A DNA stretch of 64,000 nt, taken from Bacteroidota bacterium. Its GTDB lineage: Bacteria; Bacteroidota; Bacteroidia; Palsa-965. The position numbers and the translations under genes are program-made. Each line of letters starts with the position of its first letter. Positions within the stretch are counted from its first letter, which is position 1. Shown here piece after piece: positions 7,644 through 15,273 of this stretch. The stretch covers positions 124,001 through 188,000 of the forward strand of contig JACQAM010000006.1 in the NCBI GenBank assembly GCA_016194975.1, in the 5' to 3' direction. The notes beneath the pieces were generated by a model. That model ran no database searches. It was not told where the DNA came from and was given only the letters and a program-made list of their open reading frames with translations.

Positions 7644-10631
7644 TCATTCATTGGCATCAGTTTCCTTCTCAAATGAAACGCGTATTTCCACTTTTGTGCC
7701 CCGTGCTTTTCCGCCAAGATCTTTAAGATCGGTGATCGTGATAACAGGTTGCTGTTCGCCGGAACGATCGTTGAGCTGCAAACGTTCTTCCGTGATCTTC
7801 ATGCCATGTGATTTTCTTTTCTCACTTCCCAATGAAGGTTCAGCGGTTTTACTCACTCTTCTTCCCACGCCATTGTCTTCGATCGTGATGATCACTTGTC
7901 CTTTTTCATGTTTCAGTTTCACATTGATCAACGCTTCTCCTTCCTGTTTCGGAAGCAATCCGTGCCAGATGGAATTTTCCACGAAAGGTTGAATAAGCAT
8001 TCCGGGCAAACGGATATTATTTTCCGCAAGCCAGGGATCCACTTCAAGATCGAAACGGAACGTACGTTCAAACCGGAGTTTCTCCAGCTCTACATACAAT
8101 TTCAAAATATCTGTTTCCTGGTCCACGGGAACAAGATCGGAACGAGACTGATCGAGAACGAGACGAATGAGGCGTGAAAATTTCGAGAGATAGGAATAAG
8201 CCTGATCGGTATCGTTTTTCAGAATGAAATGCTGGATGGAATTGATAGCGTTGAAAATGAAATGCGGATTCATCTGCGCGCGCAATGCAGACAAGCGCAA
8301 CTCCGACATGCGCTGCTCGGTCCGGATCTTTTCTTCTTTTCTCCTGCGAAGTTGTTTCGTTCTCAACATCGCGATGTACCAGATGAAAGAAACAATGACG
8401 ATCAATGAAAGAAGAATGAACCACCACGTTCTCCAGATCGGTGGATGAACGATGAAATGAAAAACAGCAGGTTGTTTGCTTATCGTTCCATCGCCATTCA
8501 TCGCAAAAACTTCGAGTGAGTATTGCCCCGGTGCAAGACCTGAAAAAGTGATCTCCCTGTTCGAAGTGATCAGCCATTCTTCTTCATCACCACCGGCAAG
8601 ACGATAACGGAATTTCAATCCTGCGGGATCGCGGAATTCCAATCCATCGAGAAATACACGTATCGCCTCATCGCCATAATTGAATTCTGCAGTTTGGTTG
8701 AGATCATATTCCCTGTGCGCAGTACGCACGCTCGATATGTACACGGGAGGTGCGTGATGTTTCTCCACGAGCAGATCCATATTTATCCAGCAGAGTCCAT
8801 CGTTGCTACCGATCCATATCTTATTGTCGAAGACCAGCAGAAGTTTCACTTCATTCGTAAGTAAACCATTGGTGATATTGAAATTCCGGATGTCTGCTTT
8901 TCCTGATCCCGAATTGAAATTGCTGATCATCGCAAGCCCGTTATTCGTTCCAACCCAAATCCTGTTTTGCGGATCGATCGTTATGGTGCGACAAATATTG
9001 CTGGGCAATCCGTTTGACGTATTGAAAAAAAATCGTTTATCTCCATTCATAACAATAACACCTTCGCCGCGAGTCGAGATCCAGAGGTTTCCTGATTCGT
9101 CTTCACACATAGCGTCAATTCTCACCTGGAGATCTTTTATTTTTTCGGAATAATATTCCGGAACACTTTTCCCCATCTTCCATAAACCATTCAATGCGCC
9201 GAGCCACAGTGTTCCATCGTGCGTATAAAGCGCGGAGGTAAAACGCAGGGAAGTAAGCTGGATGGAATCGATCGAGAAATTCCGTTCGCACCACATAATA
9301 TCGGAATGAGAAAAAAGAAAATATTTCCCATTCACAGGGTTGCGCGTTATTCCTTTTTCATGGCCGGTAAGTTTTGACATCCCGATTGTTTTCAGGTTTG
9401 AATCGAGAATCAAATTCCTGTTTCCACTCAGGAAAACAGAATCGCCCGAGGAGATCATGGCTTCTATGGCAATATCCATATCAGTGCCGATGAATGCTGA
9501 TTTGAAATTTTTATTCCCGCTTTCGTCGGGCGAAAAAACCGTGACTGTTGCATTCGGCAAACCCAACAGCACTTTATTTTTTCCGAAACTGCTTAGTGAC
9601 AGGATCGTATTTGCCGGAATTCCATCACTCGCCGTAAGGTATCCGAATTGAATATCGGGGCGGTAATACAACCCTTCACCTACTGTAGCGAACCAGAATC
9701 CTCCTTCATTGTCTTCGAAAACTGTTCCGACCGTTTTCCCGGGAAAAAATATTTTTTCCTCCGCATTCAGATCACCATTGGTAAAAAGATCGACGCCACC
9801 GTAATAGAACGCCACCCATATATTTCCCTCCTTATCTTCATTAAGGCCGATGATTGTTTTTGCAAATTCTTTTTGAGTAACCCTACCGTTGCCATCAATA
9901 ATATAAAGTGTGTTCAGGAAAGAATAAAGTAAACGATTGTCTTTTGTAACAAGCATCCGGTTGTTCGTGGCGGAAGTAACCGCTTCCGGAAAAGTTATCG
10001 TAACCAGGTGATCATTATGAAAAAAAGCTCCATCAAGTTTGTCTGAGTTCATGGAACCATAAGAAAAAATATTTCCTGCAATATCGGTCCACGTAATTCG
10101 AAGCGAATTATAAACGATCGGGATCGGTGAAGGACAGGAATGCAAATGCGAATAATGATCGGCTTCTATCAGCTTGTAACAACCATTTGTGTAAAGCCCG
10201 CCGGTGGTAACGCTTCCGTCATTTCCCGTGACCATGCAGTAACTTACTTTTTGCCCGTTGCTGTAAATGATCTTCAGCGAATCATTCGCAGCAACAGGAT
10301 TGAATTTTTTTCCATCGAAAAAACTGAGCGCTCCGGAAAATCCTTGCGTCCATATTTTTCCGTCAGAAGCTTCTTCTATCCGGAAAATAGTATTGTCGGC
10401 AAGGCCTTCATGTGTTGTAAAATTCTGAAACGATGAACCGTTGTACCTGCACACGCCTGCATCAGTGCACATCCAGATATAACCTTTAGAATCCTGAATC
10501 ACCCTGTAAATTTCTGAACTCGGCAATCCATCTTTCACCGTGATGTGGCGGAATCCACCAATGACCGGCCCTTCCTGCGCGGAAAGAAAAAAATACTGGA
10601 GAAAAAAAAGTAAACTACAGAAGCGCTTCAT
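7644..10631 (-). CDS. Sensor histidine kinase with periplasmic two-component-regulator propeller
   Basis: 995 residues. A signal peptide is followed by about 600 residues of Reg_prop-type propeller repeats (many GxxWxGT/N-like strands such as GNLWISTRGEGV and NRIWVGTNNGLAMI), a Y_Y_Y-type Ig domain (about 665-730), one transmembrane helix (about 735-757), then a LytS-type His_kinase domain with MNPHFIFNAINSIQHF near residue 790 and a HATPase domain with the N and G boxes (VENSIWHG, EDNGVGR). It should sense an external ligand and phosphorylate the LytTR regulator encoded downstream. It is not the one-piece hybrid (HTCS) form, because the regulator is separate. Confidence 0.93.
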   Translation of the reverse strand: MKRFCSLLFFLQYFFLSAQEGPVIGGFRHITVKDGLPSSEIYRVIQDSKGYIWMCTDAGVCRYNGSSFQNFTTHEGLADNTIFRIEEASDGKIWTQGFSGALSFFDGKKFNPVAANDSLKIIYSNGQKVSYCMVTGNDGSVTTGGLYTNGCYKLIEADHYSHLHSCPSPIPIVYNSLRITWTDIAGNIFSYGSMNSDKLDGAFFHNDHLVTITFPEAVTSATNNRMLVTKDNRLLYSFLNTLYIIDGNGRVTQKEFAKTIIGLNEDKEGNIWVAFYYGGVDLFTNGDLNAEEKIFFPGKTVGTVFEDNEGGFWFATVGEGLYYRPDIQFGYLTASDGIPANTILSLSSFGKNKVLLGLPNATVTVFSPDESGNKNFKSAFIGTDMDIAIEAMISSGDSVFLSGNRNLILDSNLKTIGMSKLTGHEKGITRNPVNGKYFLFSHSDIMWCERNFSIDSIQLTSLRFTSALYTHDGTLWLGALNGLWKMGKSVPEYYSEKIKDLQVRIDAMCEDESGNLWISTRGEGVIVMNGDKRFFFNTSNGLPSNICRTITIDPQNRIWVGTNNGLAMISNFNSGSGKADIRNFNITNGLLTNEVKLLLVFDNKIWIGSNDGLCWINMDLLVEKHHAPPVYISSVRTAHREYDLNQTAEFNYGDEAIRVFLDGLEFRDPAGLKFRYRLAGGDEEEWLITSNREITFSGLAPGQYSLEVFAMNGDGTISKQPAVFHFIVHPPIWRTWWFILLSLIVIVSFIWYIAMLRTKQLRRRKEEKIRTEQRMSELRLSALRAQMNPHFIFNAINSIQHFILKNDTDQAYSYLSKFSRLIRLVLDQSRSDLVPVDQETDILKLYVELEKLRFERTFRFDLEVDPWLAENNIRLPGMLIQPFVENSIWHGLLPKQEGEALINVKLKHEKGQVIITIEDNGVGRRVSKTAEPSLGSEKRKSHGMKITEERLQLNDRSGEQQPVITITDLKDLGGKARGTKVEIRVSFEKETDANE

Positions 10632-10638
10632 TCCAGTC

Positions 10639-10646
10639 TAAATGTA
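10639..10646 (-). promoter_or_regulatory. Putative -7 box, near-leaderless start of sensor kinase
   Basis: On the minus strand TACATTTA, a TANNTTTG variant, ends 7 nt before the kinase ATG at 10631. Confidence 0.4.
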
Positions 10647-10880
10647 GAAATAAAAAAAAGTCTCCATCACTGAAAACTTTTTTCGGTAGTGTATCAGTTT
10701 GGATTTTGACAATATTTTCAGTTTGAAACTTAGTGCCATTGTGTCTTTGTGGCATCGCGAAATTTCATTGATAACAAAACAATTTTTATCTGGAAAATAC
10801 TTACGAGGTCACAAAGGCTCAAAGAAATATCAAAAATTTCAAACTGACCCACTACCCTTTTTTCGGGTGGCCAATGGGCT
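10643..10880 (-). pseudogene. Duplicated 3' tail and terminator of tRNA-His, split by a MITE
   Basis: Bases 10643-10684 joined to 10865-10880 align with 10948-11007, the 3' end of tRNA-His plus its terminator, at roughly 88% by eye, including 21 identical bases (ttttttcgggtggccaatgg and one more g). The MITE at 10685-10856 interrupts this copy. The rest of the tRNA is not present: after 10880 the sequence diverges into a more GC-rich block (to about 10942) with an imperfect hairpin, gttcagc paired with gccgaac. This is a tRNA tail duplication, possibly the scar of an integration event. Confidence 0.65.
10685..10856. mobile_element. MITE-like element, copy A (172 bp)
   Basis: Ends GGTAGTGTATCAGTTTG and, at the other side, the inverted CAAACTGACCCACTACC form 17-bp terminal inverted repeats with two mismatches. 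It is flanked by a perfect 8-bp direct repeat, cttttttc, at 10677-10684 and 10857-10864. No transposase is encoded. The interior differs from copies B and C except for the ends. It sits inside the duplicated tRNA-His tail. Confidence 0.8.
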
Positions 10881-10957
10881 TCCCTCTTTTCGTTCAGCAT
10901 TGCCGAACTTCACTCGGGATAAACTTCTCGCCCCATCGTTTTTTAATTATAGAAATC

Positions 10958-10990
10958 AAAAAAAAGTCTTCATCTCTGAAGACTTTTTTC
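10958..10990 (-). terminator. Intrinsic terminator of tRNA-His
   Basis: Read on the minus strand directly after the tRNA: A-run, GTCTTCA, loop GAGA, TGAAGAC, T-run. The seven-pair GC-containing stem is extended by A/T pairs. It insulates the downstream kinase gene from tRNA transcription. Confidence 0.88.
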
Positions 10991-10991
10991 G

Positions 10992-11066
10992 GGTGGCCAA
11001 TGGGGCTCGAACCCACGACCCTCAGAACCACAATCTGATGCTCTAACCAACTGAGCTATGGCCACC
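10992..11066 (-). tRNA. tRNA-His (GTG anticodon)
   Basis: A full cloverleaf reads on the minus strand. The acceptor stem is GGTGGCCA against TGGCCACC, with the extra G-1 opposite C73 that is diagnostic for histidine tRNA. The anticodon loop is TTGTGGT (anticodon GTG) and the T-arm is GTGGGTTCGAGCCCC. CCA is not encoded. The gene has its own terminator, and a partial copy of its tail lies just beyond. Confidence 0.97.
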
Positions 11067-11148
11067 GTATGCAAAAAATAAAACTGAAACGGGGGCAAAG
11101 ATACAATTTCCGACAGTTCATCAAAACAAACTCCGCTCTCAAAATGCG

Positions 11149-11156
11149 TAACTTTG
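11149..11156 (+). promoter_or_regulatory. -7 box, near-leaderless start of P-type ATPase
   Basis: TAACTTTG matches TANNTTTG exactly and ends only 3 nt before the ATG at 11160, so the transcript would begin at or inside the start codon. Confidence 0.55.
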
Positions 11157-11159
11157 TAA

Positions 11160-13301
11160 ATGAATATGCATCATCACGGAGAACATATTGACCTCAAAAT
11201 TGAGGGAATGGATTGCGCGAATTGCGCAACGGGCATCACGAAACGCCTTACCAAGAAAGGATATCATGATGTGCAGGTAAATTTTGCCACAGGCGAAGCT
11301 TCTCTGGAGATGGCGGAAAATGCATCCATGGAAGATGTGATAGGTGAAATTGAAGATCTCGGTTATAAAGTGCTCCGCGGGGAGGAGAAAAAAAAAATAA
11401 CGATCGGCATCCGTGAAAAATTCTGGTTCTGCCTGCTTTTTACGATCCCGCTTTTCTTCGGGCATTTTTTTCTTCCGCATGATCATTTTCTCCTCAGGCC
11501 GGCAACACAACTTCTTCTCTGTATTCCTGTTTTTCTCGTCGGTGCAATTCACTTCGGAAAAAGTTCGTTCGGCTCACTGAAAAGCGGCGTTCCGAATATG
11601 GATGTACTCATCCTGATGGGATCGACCGCTGCTTTTATTTACAGCATCGCCGGCTATTACCTGCATTCCGGAATGGAAGGCGCGGAAAAATACATGTTCT
11701 TCGAAACTACTGCCACCATCATAACGCTCGTTCTTCTCGGAAATCTTCTCGAACATATTTCAGTAAAAAAAACAACTTCTGCCATTTCGGAACTTTCTGC
11801 TCTTCAACCTGAAAATGCGCACCTGATTACGACGACCGGCAATGAAGAAAAAATAAACGACATCGCTTCACGCGAATTGAAAGTGCATGACCTCGTCCTT
11901 GTGAATACCGGGGAAAGTTTTCCTGCAGATGGAATTGTCATTGCCGGAAATGGTACAGTGAACGAAGCGATGATCACCGGTGAAAGTGTTCCCGCAGAAA
12001 AAAATACTTCATCTGTTGTTACTGGTGGAACTATTCTTCTCGCCGGCCCGCTTCGGGTGAAGATCACAAGCACCGGGAAAAACACTTCGCTTTCAAAAAT
12101 TATTCAGCTGGTAAAGCAGGCACAACAGGAAAAACCTCCTGTTCAAAAACTTGCGGATCGCATCAGCGCAATTTTTGTTCCCGTTGTGCTTGCCATTGCC
12201 ATTGCCACATTTCTGTTCTCCCATTTTCTTTTCAGCATGGAATGGTCAGTTGCCATGATGCATGCCATTGCCGTCCTCGTCATCTCGTGCCCGTGCGCAA
12301 TGGGATTGGCTACTCCCACCGCAGTCATGGTTGGAATAGGCCGCGCCGCGAGAAATGGAATTCTTATTCGCGGAGGAAGAACGCTGGAAGAAATTGCTGC
12401 GGTAAAAACTATTGTATTCGATAAAACCGGAACGCTTACGACCGGAAAATTTTCCAATTTCGAGATCAATGTCAATGGAAATGAAAGGGAAGAATCGTTG
12501 CAGAATATTCTTTTCACTCTTGAACAGAATTCTTCTCACCCGCTGGCAAAATCGATCTGCGGGATACTGGAGAAAAAAAATGCGGTGATCGTAAATGGTT
12601 TTACTTCTATACAGGAAAAAAAAGGGATCGGGATCAGTGGAACAGATGCTTCCGGAAATAAATGGGAGATCGGTTCGTGGAGAATTTTGCCGGAAAATAA
12701 TGGCAACGATGCCGACATTTATATTCTGAAAAATAACTTCATCGCTGCATCCATTACACTCAACGATGAGATTCGGCCGGGAATGAAAGAAATGATTGCT
12801 TTCCTGAAAATGAAAAAAATCCAAACAGTGCTGCTGAGCGGTGACCGGAAAAATAAATGTGATCATGTTGCGGCGCAAACCGGAATTGAAAAAGTTTTTG
12901 CAGAACAGCTCCCTGAAAATAAATCTGCTGTCATCGCACAATTGGTGAAGGAAGGAAAAACTGCAATGGTGGGCGACGGGATCAATGATGCGCCCGCGCT
13001 CGCACTTGCAAATGTGGGAATCTCTCCCGGTGATGCTTCACGTATCGCGATGCAGAGTTCGCAGGTGGTTTTACTGGGCAGTAACGAAATGAAAAAACTC
13101 AGGGAGGCATTTCTCATTGGCAAAGCAAGCGTGCGCACAATCCGTCAGAATCTTTTCTGGGCATTTTTCTACAACGTGGTCGCGATCCCCATTGCGGCAG
13201 CCGGGCTACTCAACCCGATGATCGCAGCGCTTGCGATGGCTTTTTCCGATGTGATCGTGATCGGTAATTCCATTCTTCTCCGCACAAAAAAACTTTCCTG
13301 A
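11160..13301 (+). CDS. Copper/heavy-metal translocating P1B-type ATPase
   Basis: 713 residues. One N-terminal HMA domain carries the GMDCANC metal site (Cys19, Cys22), preceded by a His-rich start (HHHGEH). The membrane metal motif is CPC (about residues 377-379), the phosphorylated Asp is in DKTGTLT (about 421), and the HP motif (SSHPLAKS) and GDGINDAPAL hinge are present. The CPC motif and SCPCAMGLATP context point to Cu+/Ag+ export (CopA-like). The next gene starts 1 bp after its stop, so it appears to head the glycan-type operon, which is an unusual partnership. Symbol withheld because substrate is inferred. Confidence 0.93.
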   Translation: MNMHHHGEHIDLKIEGMDCANCATGITKRLTKKGYHDVQVNFATGEASLEMAENASMEDVIGEIEDLGYKVLRGEEKKKITIGIREKFWFCLLFTIPLFFGHFFLPHDHFLLRPATQLLLCIPVFLVGAIHFGKSSFGSLKSGVPNMDVLILMGSTAAFIYSIAGYYLHSGMEGAEKYMFFETTATIITLVLLGNLLEHISVKKTTSAISELSALQPENAHLITTTGNEEKINDIASRELKVHDLVLVNTGESFPADGIVIAGNGTVNEAMITGESVPAEKNTSSVVTGGTILLAGPLRVKITSTGKNTSLSKIIQLVKQAQQEKPPVQKLADRISAIFVPVVLAIAIATFLFSHFLFSMEWSVAMMHAIAVLVISCPCAMGLATPTAVMVGIGRAARNGILIRGGRTLEEIAAVKTIVFDKTGTLTTGKFSNFEINVNGNEREESLQNILFTLEQNSSHPLAKSICGILEKKNAVIVNGFTSIQEKKGIGISGTDASGNKWEIGSWRILPENNGNDADIYILKNNFIAASITLNDEIRPGMKEMIAFLKMKKIQTVLLSGDRKNKCDHVAAQTGIEKVFAEQLPENKSAVIAQLVKEGKTAMVGDGINDAPALALANVGISPGDASRIAMQSSQVVLLGSNEMKKLREAFLIGKASVRTIRQNLFWAFFYNVVAIPIAAAGLLNPMIAALAMAFSDVIVIGNSILLRTKKLS

Positions 13302-13302
13302 T

Positions 13303-14094
13303 ATGCAATTGATCAGGGAAATTCTCAAACCGGCTTTCCGTTATATGCGCGACAGGAATTTCCGTGAATACCTGCGCGTCAAAAATAAATGCAGAAATGT
13401 AAAAGCAGGAAAAAATATTTCCCTGCGCGTCATGGGATATCATCTCGAAACAAATCATGCTGCCGCTTTTCTCCATCAATACGAAACGATCGTTCGCGAC
13501 CATGCTTTTGATTTTGTGAATGAAAATAATTCACCGCTCATTTATTCCATTGGCACCAACATCGGGCTTGAAATATTTTACCTCCGGAAAAAATATCCCG
13601 CTGCAAAGATCCGCGCATTTGAAGCGGATAAAAATTACGCTGAATTACTGAAAAAAAATCTTGCTGCTAATTCGATCACTGGTGTTGAGGTAATAACGGC
13701 GGCTGTGTGGATAGAAAAAGGAACAGTATCTTTTCGTCCGGATGGTGCGCTTGGTGGAAAAATAAATACAGGTTCGGAAAAAATTCCTTCTGTCCGCCTC
13801 CGCGATGAAATAAACGGAGAAAAAAAAATAGACCTGCTCATCATGGATATTGAAGGAGCGGAATTAAAAGTACTGGAAGACTGCAGCGATGTTCTTCACC
13901 AGATTGAAAATATTTTTGTAGAATGGCACGGAGAGCGAGGAGAGCGACAACAATTGCCCCGTTTGCTCGAATTGCTTTCCGCTGCTCATTTTCATTGCAG
14001 GTTCAACAATAATATTGCCTCTTCCCCGTTCAGGAATACGCCGGTTGAAAATGGTTTTGATTCCATGCTGGAAATCTTCGCTACGAGGAAATGA
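13303..14094 (+). CDS. FkbM-family SAM-dependent methyltransferase
   Basis: 263 residues with the FkbM Rossmann core: SIGTNIGLEIFYL (SAM-binding glycine region, about residues 82-95), the acidic FEADK that follows strand 2, and MDIEGAELKVLED, the most typical FkbM motif. FkbM enzymes O-methylate sugars, lipids or polyketides. It is sandwiched between the ATPase stop codon (1 bp) and a glycosyltransferase (3 bp), so it is probably co-translated with them and may methylate a sugar of the same glycan. The N-terminal 60 residues are basic and less conserved. Confidence 0.85.
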   Translation: MQLIREILKPAFRYMRDRNFREYLRVKNKCRNVKAGKNISLRVMGYHLETNHAAAFLHQYETIVRDHAFDFVNENNSPLIYSIGTNIGLEIFYLRKKYPAAKIRAFEADKNYAELLKKNLAANSITGVEVITAAVWIEKGTVSFRPDGALGGKINTGSEKIPSVRLRDEINGEKKIDLLIMDIEGAELKVLEDCSDVLHQIENIFVEWHGERGERQQLPRLLELLSAAHFHCRFNNNIASSPFRNTPVENGFDSMLEIFATRK

Positions 14095-14097
14095 ACT

Positions 14098-15273
14098 ATG
14101 CAGAACGAAAAAATGCATATCCTTTTTATTTGCAGCTGGTACCCGAACCGGAAGTTTCCTGCGCTCGGAAATTTTATCCGCGATCATGCGCACGCGCTCA
14201 GCACAACGCATCGCGTGAGCGTATTGTATGCGTGTGCGGATGAAAAACTCGAAGAAGGGCGAAGTGAAATTGTAAAAAACAAAAAGGATAATTTACTTGA
14301 ACTTGTATCCTATTACGGTAAAACAAAAATTTCGGCCCCGGTATTTTCCCAGCTTGCAAAAAAGAAGAATTACATGCGTGCGATGGAAAATATTTTTCAG
14401 ATGGCAATTACGGAACATGGATCTCCATCTGTTATTCACGCCCAGGTGATCTGGCCAGCGGCGATCGCAGTACTCCCCTTGCTGAAAAAATATCCGGTTC
14501 CTCTTGTAATAACGGAGCACTGGTCGGGTTATCTTCCTGAAGACGGAAATTATAAAGGTGCGATCCTGAAATATTATTCACGGAAAATGGTTGAAAAAGC
14601 CAGAGCCGTTACGGTTGTTTCTGACCGGATGAAACAAGCCATGCATAAACACGGCCTAACTAATAATTTTATTCTGCTGCCGAATTGTTCCGATGAAAGA
14701 ATATTTCACACCGCGGAAAATAAAGTGAAGAAAAACGGATTTCATTTGCTGCATGTTTCCATGCTTGTTGATCGGGAAAAAAATATTTCCGGTATCCTGA
14801 ATGTAATGGAAAAGCTGAAAATCCAGGATGGCATCACGCTCGATATTATCGGTGAAGGTCCCGAAAGAAATAAATTCGAAGCGATGGTTCATGAAAAAGG
14901 ACTTGAAGAAAATGTTTTTTTCAAAGGATTCGGAACGCCGGAGCAAATCGCATCCGCAATGAGAAATGCCGATGCTTTACTCCTCTTCAGTAATTTCGAA
15001 GGAATGCCGGTGACAATCATCGAAGCTTTACTTTCCGGAATTCCTGTCATCGCAACACGAACCGGCCACATTCCTCAAATGATCGATGCTTCCAATGGAA
15101 TTCTTGTGGAGACGGGAAATGAAACGGAACTTATAAATGCGATCCTTGATCTGCAAAAGTCTATTGATAAATTCGATGCAGTGGCCATCAGCAGAAATGC
15201 AAAAGAAAAATACAGTTACGCCGCCGCGGAAAAGATTCTTTCCGGAATTTATGACTCGCTGAAAAAAGAATGA
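14098..15273 (+). CDS. GT4-family glycosyltransferase
   Basis: 391 residues with the GT-B fold. The C-terminal half has the GT4 donor-site pattern: IIGEGPERNKFEAMV, FKGFG, and the EGMPVTIIEALLSGIPVIAT E-x7-E motif. The acceptor-binding N-terminal half begins HILFICSWYPNRKFPALGNF. It transfers an activated sugar to a membrane-linked or surface glycan in the cytoplasm. Its stop overlaps the next start by 4 nt (ATGA), indicating translational coupling with the formyltransferase-like gene. Confidence 0.92.
   Translation: MQNEKMHILFICSWYPNRKFPALGNFIRDHAHALSTTHRVSVLYACADEKLEEGRSEIVKNKKDNLLELVSYYGKTKISAPVFSQLAKKKNYMRAMENIFQMAITEHGSPSVIHAQVIWPAAIAVLPLLKKYPVPLVITEHWSGYLPEDGNYKGAILKYYSRKMVEKARAVTVVSDRMKQAMHKHGLTNNFILLPNCSDERIFHTAENKVKKNGFHLLHVSMLVDREKNISGILNVMEKLKIQDGITLDIIGEGPERNKFEAMVHEKGLEENVFFKGFGTPEQIASAMRNADALLLFSNFEGMPVTIIEALLSGIPVIATRTGHIPQMIDASNGILVETGNETELINAILDLQKSIDKFDAVAISRNAKEKYSYAAAEKILSGIYDSLKKE

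Noticed and set aside
10699-11046. 115-codon plus-strand ORF
   Set aside because: It runs through MITE copy A, the duplicated tRNA tail and the tRNA-His gene itself.
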